Source: Diphasiastrum complanatum (taxonomy: Eukaryota > Streptophyta > Lycopodiopsida > Lycopodiales > Lycopodiaceae). Taken from it: a DNA stretch of 64,000 bases. The notes below the pieces were generated by a model. That model was not told where the DNA came from, ran no database searches, and worked only from the letters and a program-made list of their open reading frames with translations. A program made the translations under genes and the position numbers. Below, one piece after another: positions 34,001 to 49,354 of the stretch (within the stretch, counting starts at the first letter, position 1; each line of letters opens with the position of its first letter). The stretch spans positions 10,587,153 to 10,651,152 of the forward strand of contig CM055094.1 of the NCBI GenBank assembly GCA_029204225.1. The letters are read 5' to 3'.

Positions 34001-37000
34001 CTTTTTAACTTAAAGGTAGAATTAAGTTGTATTATTTAAACATGTTCTAGTGGAAGATACGACACAGAAATCAATCATCACTACAACCTGTTGTGAAGAT
34101 CTGCTCTCTGCTCAGTGCATTCTTTCTTATATAGTCCTAGTCATTTCTGCAGTTGGTCTAAGTGGATAATGTAAAGCTTGCAGAAATGAACAAACTTCTG
34201 GAGTTAAGTGGTTAAAAGAAGTGACAAGTGCTATTGAATATTTGCAGAGACTCCTGATTTTTCTGAAGTTTACAAGTTCATTGGAAGTGTATTTGACCCT
34301 GACATCAGTGATCAGTTGGATACATTGAAAAGAATGATTCCAATCGATCGCGAAACTGTACGTACATTATGATTTTCTTGAACACATATTTGATCTGATA
34401 TTTTGTACACAGCAAAATTTGTTATTTTGTATCATAAACTTTTGTGTATTGCTCTATAGCTTTTAGGAATGTTGTTTGGAATGCCTTTGTAGCTGATGGT
34501 AATCCTTTCTTATGATTTTCAACAGGTTTTACTACTGATGAAGAACCTGGCATTGAATCTTTCTAGTCCAGATTTTGAAGGCCAAGTAAGGAGCAGTTGA
34601 CCCTACGTATTCTTTTCCTTTTCAGTGGAATTTTATTTCGGTTCCTATTGTACTGTAGGAATTTAAATGAAGTTGAGCTGTTTGTTTTTATAACTTGGGT
34701 CAAGTGCTTCAGATTCAGTGTAATGCAGTGCTTATTCATATGACCTTTTTGGGGGGGAGTTAGTAATGAGTAATTGGTTACTGCAAATGGAGGAATGCTT
34801 GTAGTCGAAATCTATCTGATTATCTCTCTGCTGAATGCCTTCTCACATTCTAGTTAGTGTTCTACTTCCTTCTGAGGGCAGCAGAATCACACACTTCTAG
34901 CTTATCTAGTATGTCATCATCATGAGAACAATAGCAAATTGTTGGTGAGATGATGATGATGCAACAAAGAAACGTAAAACTATGAACAAAGAGGCACCTT
35001 GCGCTTCCCTAAGAAAAAAAAGATCCTGCTATTGAGGCTCTCCCATGATGAAGCTGATATCAGACTCCCAAGCACAAACTGAAGAGGCAATTAGAAGTAT
35101 ATCCATATGCTTGCAAGAGGTTCTCCAAATCTATACTAACATGGTCCAAAGTGACATTACAGCATGATGTCCTTGACATGCCCCATCAAGAAATTCATGC
35201 TCAAGGTTGTGAAGGTCTTAGCTGTCTATTATGCTTTGACGAAATACTAGTTGGAGGTGCTTGAAAGTGTGCTGGTAGTATGGGCTTGGTTTCTGCTACA
35301 TATAGTAATTGAATTCCACTAAATGAAATGTAGATGGTGGCAGCTACCTGACTTGCTAGAAATTAATGTGTATTTGCACCCTTGTTGTTGGTTTGGCCAT
35401 GCCTGCGAGCTATTTTAGGGGCCATTCCATTTTTTGCTTACCAAAGTCAAAGGCTTAAAGTAGGTTAATTAGTCTTGCATGTAGGAGGGCGCACTAGTTT
35501 TAGAATAGAACATAATTTTTCTCTTAGAAATTTAATAAGGGTCTTTACCCAAAATAGAGAGCAACTATAGTAATCAGCTTTTTGCTTTTTGCTTTATGCT
35601 TTTAGCTTTTGCGAAGGACTAGAGAAATTATATAACAAGGGCTGGCGCCCCGCCCCACCTCCATTCATTCCATTGTAGAGAGCTATGCTCATTCTTCAAT
35701 TAATCTAAGTTCTCTTTGATCTCTTATGTTGATCTTGATAAGTTCACTCCTATCTTGAATTTGAGCATGAAATTCCAACACACCTTTGGGCCTGATGACC
35801 AGTGCTCTTACATTTGAAAGCACAAATCCTGTGCTCAAGTTTCAGACATCGCTTTCAGAATATATTGACCCTAAATTTGATGCTTCGGACAATTTTTTTG
35901 CCTGCTCTTAAAGACTTCTTAACATTTGCCAAAGGAGGCTAACAATGCAGCATGTTGTGATGTAAAAGGGTGAAAAGTATCAATTCTATATTCTGTAGCC
36001 TTCAACATAATATCAAAGAATTTCTCTGAGTGAAATTTGAAAATGTGACTAGATTTTGAAGAATTTCTTATTATAGTCCTTGTCCTTTTCTTGACTTCAA
36101 GCCTCATAACAAATCCCAGTGTGAAGTAACTACTTTGGATCAATCATAGCTGTCTAGTACTCATATTGAAGCTCCAACTTAAAATCATACTCTTTTATGT
36201 TATTTTCTGTCTGCCACCAAGTTTTAGCCTTCCATGTGTTAAGTTGTTTATAGTTGGATCTTCATATCTCTCAATAATCTCCAAACGTACTTTTGACTGA
36301 GAAAACTTAATCTCCAAGTTATTTTCTCCATTTACAAAAAAAACGTTGAGGCCTGTCTTTGAAGTCACCGTATGAGATGTATAGAACTTGGTTTCCTTAT
36401 GCATTGAAAGGAGCCATGGACTGTCGCAGAAGACCTCTTGAACTTCTGGAGCTCATGGAACCTGTAGGGTGTATTCTGATGGCTCACAATAGTTTTTCTG
36501 CTACTCATTTTGTCAATCAACTCGATTACCAAAGGAACCTGATCCTTCGCTTCAATATCAAGGTCATGTTGCTCTTTGATCTCCACTGATGGTAATTTTC
36601 CATGGGGTGAAATTTAAAAGTAGAAATAAGTGTAGGGGGAGAAATAACATGGGCTTTCCATTAGCAGTCAATCAATGTCCAGTCTAATTGAGACATGGTA
36701 CTCTCACGGTAGAGAAGCCAATAATGAGCTCAGACTGTGTCGAATTTTCTTGGAATCTGCTTTAAAGAAGATGTCTATGGAAATCAAAGTTATGAGGGTT
36801 AAATTATACTCGGAACGTGTTAGACACTATGAAAATTCAAATTCAAGTTATAGAGAGCCAATAATGAGTCAATAAAATATCAATTTTGCTTCAGAAATGG
36901 TGTCTTTGGTTAACAATGACATTATGTTCTAAGTCTAACTGGAATATGCCAGAAGTTTTCAGATTAGATCTTCAGCTTTTTAGCAGTTGTACGAGGCGAA

Positions 37001-38854
37001 ACTTCATGCAAATATGTCAAATAATGGCTGCAATCAGCCTCAGCTTGCTAATTAAACTAGAAAATTGAAACCGACTATATAATACCTCCAAACAAGCTTG
37101 TTCTTTGCCCATAATCTATTCAAGTTCTCAATAAGAGTAATGTCGTACATGGTTCCACACTCCAAAGGATGGATTCCACATTCTACAAGGAATACTTTGC
37201 ACATGAAATGATGTTCAGTGTCAATGCTATGGGGGAGCACCTTGCTTCTTGCATGAAAATGATTGCAATTTGACTAGGCCTTGGCCCTCAATCAAAATTT
37301 GGTAGAGAGTACTGAAACCAGATTTCAAATGGAGCTTGACTTAGGTCTAGCATGCTACATTTTCTACTAAATTAGAGATTGGATTTCAATAAGCTATTTT
37401 TTACTTATAAACAAAACTTGAACAAAAATTAAATCTAATAGACTATCCGCTTCATGGAGAGAAAGCAGACAGCTAGCTACAAAAAGAGACCTGATAAAGT
37501 GGGTTACTGCCTTATAGAAATTATTAACCAGATTGCAACTAATTTTGAAGATCGTGTATGGCATCCTAGTTTTTGCACCAAGCAAACACTTGGGTGCTTT
37601 TGAAGGAGAGAGACAGCTTTTCTAGCACAAAACTGTAGTAGAAACAAATCAGGGGTAGTGTGGTACTTCTCAAGTAACAGAATGATGTTTTCCTTTTGTA
37701 GAGTACATTTTCTTGCCCAAGAATGTGCTTTAATGTCAAGTTATGTACACGTTCAGAATGTAATCATTTATGAGCAAAAAATTTGAATAAAATCATCAAC
37801 TTTAACAAAGAAACTGAGAAAAAATATAATCTTTTAACATGTAGTGCCCTCCTATAAAGAGACTCTGCTATCCTGAAGTTCTCAAAGACTCCGAAGAGTA
37901 AACAAATGAGCCCACCATGAAGGTATGAATAGGCTTCTGTCTTCCACACCCTACTCGCAGGTCAATTATATCCTCGAGTGACTGCCCCTCCCTAACGACT
38001 CAGTGGCAAAATTATGCAGTTATCATAAACCATGGGAGTTAAGTTATCCAAATACAGACTCGTAAGCCCCTGAGTGAATATAAATTAATTTCTCTAAGTA
38101 AATAGCTGCTCCTTTGCTTCGTGGACTCATAATGGCTTGCCCACATTTATGGATGGCATGATCAGGTTGCAGTAGGATTCTAATTTGGACTCCCGCTACT
38201 TTCCATCTGCTGGTCTGGAGGTATTGGATTGACATTGTATACAGCATTTCCTTATAGGCCAATGTGCAGAGTCTACTTTAAAAAACTTTCCCACTTTTCT
38301 CTGCAAGCATATTCCAATGATTAAAATCTTGCTTAAACTGTGTGCCACTCTTGATAATTGTATTCCTTTGCTTTCTTAAGCAAACAGTTAATTAAGGGCA
38401 GCCTAGCATGGAAAGCAACAATGTTGTGACTTCCATCGAGGTAGAAGAAGACACCATGACATTATCTTCATGTAATTCTTGAAAATTGCAGGTTAATCTA
38501 GATGTTTTAGCGTAACAAACTGTGGTTTTCTTATGGGTGCAGAAACTGATGTTTGCCAGTTTATGTCACAAGTCCTGCAAAGCTCAGGACGAACAAGGCA
38601 AAAGCTACTGCAGTAAGTTTGAGGTGTTTGTTCTTTATGGATATTGGGATAGCAGAATGAATGGTAGTCGTCCTCAATTCCAGATTGTATGCTAATTGGT
38701 ACTGATGCCTGCAGGGGATGTAAATGAACAACTTTCTCAACCAATGCTGGATAACAGTGCTGAATTGCAAGCACTTTCTCACTCATATTATAGTGGTGGA
38801 AATGCATGCAATAGAACTAGATATCAACATAAATTCCAGTCACTCCTACAGTGA
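28095..38854 (+). CDS. RVE8-like: REVEILLE 8-like single-repeat MYB transcription factor
   Basis: Nine exons fit with consistent phases: 28095-28312, 30057-30114, 31240-31363, 31572-31736, 32296-32433, 34248-34357, 34526-34585, 38543-38612 and 38715-38854, giving 360 residues. The MYB domain (about residues 45-105) reads [20 protein letters not shown], then [20 protein letters not shown] and SHAQKYF, the plant SHAQKYF class, followed by [10 protein letters not shown]. Near residues 238-290 is the LCL block [15 protein letters not shown] and [18 protein letters not shown], which marks the RVE4/6/8 clade and in Arabidopsis binds LNK co-activators. Acidic Asp repeats lie at the N-terminus. This nuclear factor would activate evening genes. 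The first seven exons are secure; the last two fit in phase but diverge from the usual short end, and a stop soon after 34585 is the alternative. Confidence 0.88.
28313..30056 (+). other. intron 1 of the MYB gene
   Basis: GTAAGT...TTTCAG, splitting the Leu codon of EALQL-Y inside the MYB domain, a conserved intron position in this family. No element recognised inside. Confidence 0.85.
30196..30678 (+). promoter_or_regulatory. two evening elements in intron 2
   Basis: Exact AAAATATCT at 30196-30204 and 30670-30678. This is the motif bound by LHY/CCA1/RVE proteins, so the gene could regulate itself. Intron location makes function uncertain; the motif is short and AT-rich and may occur by chance. 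Confidence 0.4.
33550..33774 (+). other. intronic open frame with an internal repeat
   Basis: Between exons 5 and 6. The frame contains [13 protein letters not shown] and, 34 residues later, [13 protein letters not shown], from a ~33-base direct repeat (33629-33661 and 33731-33763). It does not fit the flanking exon phase as a simple cassette exon, so I do not call it coding. Confidence 0.35.
34586..38542 (+). other. long intron 7 of the MYB gene
   Basis: About 3.96 kb, GTAAGG...GTGCAG. Contains no recognisable element or gene by eye; a TAAAAGCTTTT-like run near 35580 and AT-rich text only. Confidence 0.6.
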
Positions 38855-38964
38855 TGACAGACTTTCCTTTGCCCAAAAGAAAGGGCTACACTTGATCCCT
38901 GGATCAATCTCCTCCTCATACTTGTCACACTAATCAATGCTGCAATGAATGGGCATGACGGCAA

Positions 38965-38993
38965 AAAAAAAGGCTGTCAGTAAGGCAGCCTTT
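38965..38993 (+). terminator. 3' UTR hairpin
   Basis: AAAGGCTG, loop, CAGCCTTT: an 8-bp perfect stem just before the polyadenylation signal. Confidence 0.4.
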
Positions 38994-39008
38994 TATGGGG
39001 ATTATGTA

Positions 39009-39014
39009 AATAAA
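39009..39014 (+). terminator. poly(A) signal AATAAA of the MYB gene
   Basis: AATAAA 155 bases after the proposed stop at 38852-38854, followed by T-rich sequence. Confidence 0.55.
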
Positions 39015-39399
39015 AAATTTCTGTGACACAATTTGTTACAAGGTACCTGTACAATATGTATACATATTAATTAGGTTTTTCATTGGTGGTACATCTGCTA
39101 AGCTATCTTAGCCCTTTTTGATCTATGAGGCCTTGGTAAATAAAAATACAAAAAATTTGTCCTTTCTGATGAGAAACATATTGTTGCTCATATGTGTAAG
39201 ATCTTTTGGCTTTCTTTTTGAATTTTGAGTTAAATGGTCTTCGATTTGATGCTCTCTTCATTGTTGTGTATGTGATCCAACAAAATTGGCTCAATTTGTT
39301 AGCTTGGCATCCAAAGTTTCTTTGTTCCCAGGTTTAAGCCCTTCTTGGAAACCAAGATGCATTGTTGTGTACATGATTCCATGGGCTGATAAGGCCAGA

Positions 39400-39690
39400 A
39401 AGCATTGGTGTATGCTCTACCACCCAAGTTCAAACTGTTCAAAGCCTGCCACACATGGGCAATGTTTGGCGAAAACAAAAATTCTTAGAAAATCCGTGGG
39501 TTCTTGGTGTGGGATTGACCACCCAAGTTGGTTGTGTGGTGGTTCAAACCCCTCCCATACATGGGTGTCCAAGAAAAAAAATTTGTTAGAAAGATCCGCT
39601 GCTACGCGTGCTGTGGTAGAGGGTTCTTGATGTGAGATTGACCACCCAAGTTCAAACCCCGGGGCCCACACATGGGTAGTAAAACAAAGA
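39400..39690 (+). repeat. three-copy repeat with GTTCAAA cores
   Basis: Three units carry CACCCAAGTTCAAAC or close variants followed by CACACATGGG/CATACATGGG, each then running into an A-rich stretch with AGAAA. The GGTTCAAACCCC word recalls a tRNA-type B box, so a SINE-derived origin is possible. No A box or tRNA fold was found. Confidence 0.5.
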
Positions 39691-39764
39691 AAATTATTGA
39701 AAAGTGCAAAATGCATATGAGGTAAGCATGCATGGCAATGGTGCTGCCAAGTACTTCTAATCAT

Positions 39765-42700
39765 CTAGTTGGAGTGGCCGAGCTGCTTTGAGTCTGTGTG
39801 AGTCGGCAAGGTTGGACCTTATTAACCAAGACCTAGAAAAGTTTTTCTACAAAGGGTGGATATAATGTAATGTGGAGATGCAATTCCTAGAATTTATTGC
39901 ACAATCAAAAGGCCAAGTTCTATTAACCATAGTAGAGATAAGTAGCAAATGGAATGTTCACAAGCACATTTTCTGTTCACAAGCACATTTTTCTTCATCG
40001 ACTACCTAAGGTTTCTTCTCTTTTTCCTCTCCCAAATACGATTCAGGCTGGAAACCTCAACTAGTCGTCAACTACCTAATGTTTTTTTCTCTTTTTTCAC
40101 CCCGACTATGGTTCAGTTTAAAAACGTTAACTCAGAGAAGCTAACGTTTTGACTTATATCAACAAATTTTTTATTTGTTGATTCCACAAAGCACTTCAAT
40201 TATTTATTTCATGAGTGCTACACTCAATTGTTGGTAAATCTGGAAATAAGTCGACATTGTAGTCACTCCACTAGAACTTGCGATTCCATCTAGCGCTAAG
40301 GTCATGGTTGTAGTGTAGATTAAGAACAACATGAAAAATCCTTCAAGCATTGAACACCCAAATGAATTGCAATTTCAACAATGATAGATAGTGGCAAGTC
40401 ATGATTCTTGAAGACGAGTAATTGATATTTAACAACTTCATGAACTTTCTTATGAACATATGTTACGACATCAGGCTACATACAAAAATCACTCATCCTT
40501 TCAAACCACAAAGTTGAGAAATGTTCTCAACAAAATGTTATTTATAGGCTTCTACGGTCTCATTTGCCTTGGGATATGAAATTAATATCTTGGGATAAAG
40601 ATTTTATAAATAAATCTCAATAATTAATCACTTAAAATAAATTAAATAGTTCATGGATGGGATTTTATAATAAGTAAGGTCTCCAGTAGTGTTATAACAC
40701 CAATACAAATCGTGTCCTTGTGAGACCTTTTTAACAACAATAAACATTTTCCTAATCTTTTGTAAATTGGTGTTACTTGTGTTTGAATGGAGGCAAAAAG
40801 TTCTTGATGGATATCATTTTGAAGCATTTTCACGTGCAATGCACATACCCCTAGGTGATGCTCCCATATCTTTTGCATCATATTGAATTGAGCAGGGCAT
40901 TGAGGAGACTCAATTGAGATACATTTGAAAGAGTAATAGAAGAAAAATAAAAAACGACTTGCAATATGAAATTGTGCTTGAACATCACGAGGCTCATTAG
41001 GCTAAGCATTGACTTCCATCTTGTTAATCACATACATATTAGTGTTGATGATAAGTCAATAACATGTGGTCTTGATGACAAAACATGAGTTACACTAACG
41101 AAACAAGCTTCTCTTTCTATGATTGCTAATTGGTAATCATGATGAACAAAGGAAAGACAAGCACATGTTTTCCCTTCCTAGGACTCATGTCACGGTTTTT
41201 ATTTGCATAACCTCTATACTATAGTTGAAAGTTTTGTCCATGCTCTTGACCTTTCAGTGGAAGATGATGGTGTACTTGTACATAGGAGGCAAAAAATTGT
41301 GATTGGGTATAAGCATTTACCAAGAATAATAATTTAAATTGTTGACAACATCGATAATCATCAAATAGTCTACTTCTCAGTGGTAATCAACATGCATTTC
41401 TGGATTGACTAGCCACAAATATGTAATATATTAGTAGAGACTTTTCAAAAAGAGAATACACAAGCCATCTTGATGTCAAGTTACTATCATCCATGGAAAT
41501 TTCATCTATATTTACCAGACATACTATGAAGACTTAAATTGCAATACCTAAACATCTAAATCCTAAATGTAACAAGAAATATATCACTCTACATTAAGTA
41601 CCACAACCAGGACCTTTATTTGGCAACAAATAAATCCAATATTTATATAAGGTTCCTCGAAGGGTTTCTAATACCCTTTAGTACTTCCATATGAAGAGAT
41701 TCTATATTAGTGTTGTAAGTTACTATGATCATATATAACGTTTCCAAGCATGACTTTTTCACGGTAGGAGGCTTAGGGCTTTTAGATCCCTGCACCACCT
41801 CCTTAATGTTGTCTTTCAAGTAACTCATCTCCTTGTCTTAACCCTTGTCTTCTCCCGTCACCACTCACCTATCAGATTATTCCAAATTTCAGCAAAGTCA
41901 ATTCCTCTCTGGCTACAAAATACCTTGCACAATGCATGCAAGTTCAATCCTAAAGGTCCGGAAGTTATGTCAATGATGTCATTTTAAAAATGAAAGAGGC
42001 TCTCTTTTGCAAGGATTCAGGTCTAACTCACAAGGAAGCCAAGCAAATTGAATTTGCAACCAAAATATATAAAAGTAGTAATTATCCACACACGTCATAG
42101 CAATGTTGGGAAATGGAAATTTAAAGAGGCAAGTGAATATGGCAAAATAACTTACTAGAAAGGATAACACTACTTATTATTAGTTCAATGTAGGTGGAAT
42201 ATCGTTGACCTTCCTAGTAGATTGAGGAATCATCTGAAACAAATCAAGAAACTCAAACCTACCAAATAAGCAATTTTTTGGTAATGAATTCGTAGGCAAG
42301 AGATCGTTCGTGCAGACAAAATGCAAATGAGATGAACAAGTGACTTGCACTAGATGTAAGAGAGAGGATGAAATTGTGAAAAATTGTCAAAAATCTATCT
42401 TGGTTATTTAATGATTTTATGTTTGTGAGTACATTTCACATGTGTGGAGCATGTTCCCACATGTGAAATGTAGTTAGAAATAATTTATAATGTTGACTTT
42501 AGGGGTATCATAAAGATTACTAGTCATGCATCTTGGTGTCACGTGATAGGGCCAATTTTGGCTTTAGAGGTCAAATGGTCAAGTACACATGTTTTGTCAT
42601 GATTAGGCCAAAATTTAATTGTAATGTAACTCGAGCTAGTTAGGTTGCTTACACATGTCAAGTTTAGGTTTGATGAGTGATACACCCTATGTGGTGGCAA

Positions 42701-44328
42701 AAGTCAAAGGGTCCAATCATAAGAGAGAGATGTGTTGGAAGGGTCCAATCAAAAGTGAGGGATGTTGCATCACACATCCAATAGGATTAGAGAGGCTATG
42801 TTTAAGGGGTCCAATAGGAATTAAGCTTGGATCTCCATGAGTTTCTATATGTACTTTCATTCCCTTCATCAATGTATAAGAGACCTATGGGTTATTTGAG
42901 TCAATTTGGAGATTTGCCAATTTTGCTTGTATTGCTTCTCTCTCTAGATGAGCCCAAAAGTGGTATTTTCTTCTGAGTATCAAAAGCACTTGTAGAAATA
43001 ACTCAAGAAACCTCAGAGAAATTTTGTAATGCAAAAGTCAAACAATTTTTTATGCTAGTATTTGGCTCATGGAGAGGCAATAACCTCGGAGTTGTGACAA
43101 CTAGTAAGGGTGTTACTGATTTAGAAATTTTGGCTTAGCAAGAATGCTAGAGAAATTGGCAATGGAAATGTTATGAATTCACCAACAATCATGGTAGAAC
43201 ACAAGGCAAAAGGCTTTGGTTGTCACTTTGGAAAAAGTAGCATTTGGTGACTTTTCTTAGTGTTTGCTATTGTTTTCTAACGTAATCCTATCTATTTTTG
43301 TTTAAATACAATAGCAAAAGTAAGATTTCAATAGGAAAAAAAAGGTAAGCAACCAATAGTAGTATTTATGTTATTGTGCACCCATGCTAGGATATTGATT
43401 CTACTTATTAAAATGCATTTTGAAACACAATATCCTATTTAGCACTAGCTTCAAGTGCATATATCATGATTTTGAATCGCTTATGTATGTTTTATCCTAT
43501 ATAAATGTGAGATATGGGCCAAAGATCTCGTATAAGAAGTTGTCAATGCTATTCAAATGCTACTTTTTAGCATTAAACATAGAAGAATTTGAAGGGCCAC
43601 ATATATGTCTAGACAAATCCTTATCAATTTTTTTTATATATAGGATAAAACATACATAAGCGATTCAAAATTTAAACGCAAATGAGAGAAGCGAACTTAA
43701 TATGCACATACCTTTGAAATTGTTTACTTTTGTCCAATGACATCATCATGCCTTTGAAAACAACTTCTTTTGTCCACAACAATTTTATTACTTGGCACAT
43801 AATAAAGTGTTTACTATTAGTTATAAAAAGCTCATGGTGTGGACATGCAAAAGTAATGTTACTGAACCACACAATATTTAATTAGTCTAGGAGATCATTT
43901 GCAAGGGTGTTAAATAACTCACATGTTTGTTTGGGTAGATAAAAGAGTAACGGGGTCTAGAAATGACTTGTAGTTGTTAAATGAGAATAGAATACACTAG
44001 GGATGGCCATTTTGCTAGCCTTGGAAACGATTGCATTTTTAAAATAGGGAGAAGGCTTGGAGTTAATCTCCATGACAGATGGAGTGGTCCAAGAAAAAAA
44101 AAATTGTCCAATTATACTCTAAAAGGAGTCCCAATTTCTAAAATTTGTAAGTACATTGACAAATTTGGATTTCTTCGTTGACATTCTATTTATCAATGTT
44201 TTGAATACAATGATTTTATAAATCTTCTTGGCATTGCATTCAGTATGCTTTGCATGGTAAAACAAGTGCAAAACTTGAGAAGAGTTTTAATTTATTTCAA
44301 CTTTGCCTAGGTTGATGGACATTTCATG
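39765..44328. other. AT-rich spacer
   Basis: No gene seen; only short frames without motifs. A polyadenylation-like and retroelement-like texture is possible but cannot be assigned. Confidence 0.45.
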
Positions 44329-44640
44329 ATCAAAGACTATGTGGTGCAGGAGTACACCCTTATGTATTGGAAATATGCAATTAGATGGTTCAGACTAGTT
44401 CCAATTGTTGACAATGCGGGAAGAACTTTGGCATAAAATGCAAGTTTCACTCCTTCGTGCTACATATACATGAATCATCAAAGACTACGTGGTGCAAGAG
44501 TACACCCTTATGTATTGGAAATATGCAATTAGATGGTTCAAACTAGTTCCAATTGTTGACAATGCAGGAAGAACTTTGGCATAAAATGCAAGTTTCATCC
44601 TTCGTGCTACATATACATGAATAATCAAAGACTATGTGGC
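44329..44640 (+). repeat. ~147-bp tandem duplication
   Basis: ATCAAAGACTA-GTGGTGCA starts at 44329 and 44477 and again, truncated, at 44624. The two full units differ at only a handful of positions, so the duplication is recent. Confidence 0.85.
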
Positions 44641-44649
44641 TTATTGAAT

Positions 44650-45010
44650 GCATGAGACATTACTTTCTGAAATAAATCAGGGCAATTGATAAGCCAAAAG
44701 GCACCTCACTCGATTAGAAAACTGGTCTTTCTCAATCCTTTTTGGCAATAAGTATCTTATTATAGGCACTAAATCTTTCCAAGAAACTTTACATCTTGTG
44801 ACTAGCAACTTCAACCAGAACGGCTTTAGTGAATGGTAGTAAGAAATAAATTTGTATTGTGAAAGAATGGAGTTTCCAATAGTCAACACCAATTTTGATC
44901 TTGCCATTTTTCTTAGGCACTACAATGTTTGAGCTCACTCGAGGACTAGAGTCAATAACATAAGTGACTCCAATTTTGGCAAGTTTTTTCATTTCTTGCC
45001 ATACTCATTC
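44650..45010 (-). pseudogene. Ty3/gypsy reverse transcriptase start
   Basis: Minus strand: KLAKIGVTYVIDSSPRVSS, then VVPKKNGKIKIGVDYWKLHS and FLLPFTKAVLVEVASH, the fingers and first palm motifs of gypsy RT (usual VDYRKLN has WKLH here). A frame change near 44800 leads into degraded palm. The YVDD site is not present. Confidence 0.8.
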
Positions 45011-45617
45011 AACATGCTTAGATATCATTCTATAGCATTATTGCCCCACTAGCTTGGCATCATTGGTTATGTCTCTTGTATGCTCATAAAATTCCTTAGG
45101 GATCCATGTGAAATCTCCTTCAATATTGCTTATGTGGTCAAATTGAGTTTAGTAAGTGGTTCTTGAGTCTATTGTATTGAAAAGGATATAATAGGGCTGA
45201 AGTTTGCATTAGATGACTATTGCATTCAATGACATAAAAAATGACATGGCTATTGGACTTCATCTTTAGTTGCTTTTTCTTTTTCTATGTTGATCATAAG
45301 GCTCAACTACATGCTACTTAAGTTGGCTTCTCCTTTTGGTATCAAGTCTAAATTTGTTATTTTGAGTATGAAAATTTTGTTCAATGGTCTCATGATAGGT
45401 GGAGAATAATACTTTTACCACTTTGTCAATAACTACTAGCTTGATCTCTAGTTTGATTCTGTGAAAAATATGCAAAATTTAGCTTGATTATTTTTCAGTT
45501 TCATGTACATATGTCTATCACCACCTTGTACATATTTTTATGATGATTTAAAAAAGTCAAAAGGCTTCCAACTCTAGTTCTACTGAGATGGTGACATTTA
45601 TCACAAAATGTAAGAAT

Positions 45618-48086
<2,469 letters not shown>

Positions 48087-48231
48087 GTTAGAATAGAAGT
48101 ATAATCACTATGCTACTGTATTGTGGGTCCAGTAAGTTGATTAGGACCAGTTGACCTCATGACAAGGCAAGTTGTTGGGACACGTGTCCCGTCAGGGGCA
48201 ACTCTGGTCATGATTGGGTTGCCACAAGAAA

Positions 48232-48293
<62 letters not shown>

Positions 48294-48392
48294 TTGCAAT
48301 TTTTGAAATACGGGTTTTGCTATCTTGAGCTTGGAGAGTGCTTTCTGAGTGTTTTCAGTGCATGTCAATATGTGACCTTGTTTGACGCAATT
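48087..48392 (+). repeat. diverged copia LTR with a (TA)n expansion
   Basis: Starts AGTTAGAAT after a purine tract AAGGGGAGAT and tracks the 275-bp LTR at 52327-52601 through GGGTCC, GACCTCATGACAAGGCAAG and GGGACACGTGTCCCG. A TA array occupies 48235-48290. A primer-binding-site-like TGGTATCAA and leader (GTTGAAGAGAGCTTC) follow. Confidence 0.7.
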
Positions 48393-49339
48393 TGGTATCA
48401 ACATCTAACAGGGGTTGTGCACACCACAAGGTTGTTGTTGAAGAGAGCTTCAAGATGTAGATTTGGTCAGATTAGATAAGCCCGAGTTTATTTTATGGTT
48501 CCATGACTATTTTCCATTTTAGCAGTGTTTTTGAATTATCCATTTATATGACTATGCATGAGTGCCATGTTGATGGCACGTACTGATGAGTAGAGTTGGG
48601 ACACACATCCTGTCATGGAGACCATATTGCCATGCAGCGGTACCCCCTAAAAGTAAGATTGTATGTATGTACATGTTTAGCTCTTTTGTGGATATGTAGC
48701 TCATGCAACATTCTCTTGGGTTGTAGAGTAATCTCTCTTTCAGCTTGGAAGTTTGTCTTATGTGTTGCATGCTAAATAGCTAACTATACTGCCAGTAAGA
48801 TCTTTGGCATGAAATTTGCAGTTTTGTGAGTAAAATTGGCAAAATTTGAAATTGTTCTGATTGCATGCCAGTCATTTCCCTAATTTGTAGTATTGTGCTT
48901 GCATGGATTGGTTGCATGCTGATTCTCAGAGTGATTCTAACATGCGTGATGGATTTACAATCGATTTTGAGTGGTCATACGCATGTGCTCTGACTGTTGG
49001 GTCACAAGTCGGTGATATTGGCTGGCAAATTCCGTAAAACTGAAGTTAACGTAAAAAAATTTGGAATGACGTGTTGTGACTGATGTAGTGTGCTTTGCAT
49101 GCCAGTTTGACATTGGGTTAGTAACATTAGGAATCGAACAATGTTTTGATTTTTCGATTTTGATTGCCTTTTGTACTAACAGTATTTTCGTCAAAATTTT
49201 CGAATTACGTAAAATAAAGCAAAAATTGAGTTTTCCAAAAAAAATCAAAATTTTAGTCATTTTTTCGTTATCTATGAAATCGGTTTAGATTAGTGAATTG
49301 ATTAAACTGAGTTTATTAGTCAGAATTGGTCACAATGTT
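48393..49339. other. leader-like remnant and spacer
   Basis: The first ~60 bases match the copia leader at 52602-52665. Beyond that no coding sequence is seen. Confidence 0.45.
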
Positions 49340-49354
49340 TTCACTAAGTCTAAA

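Noticed and set aside
39286-39764. Opposite-strand 114- and 115-codon frames
   Set aside because: They arise from the three-copy repeat; the peptide repeats mirror the DNA repeats.
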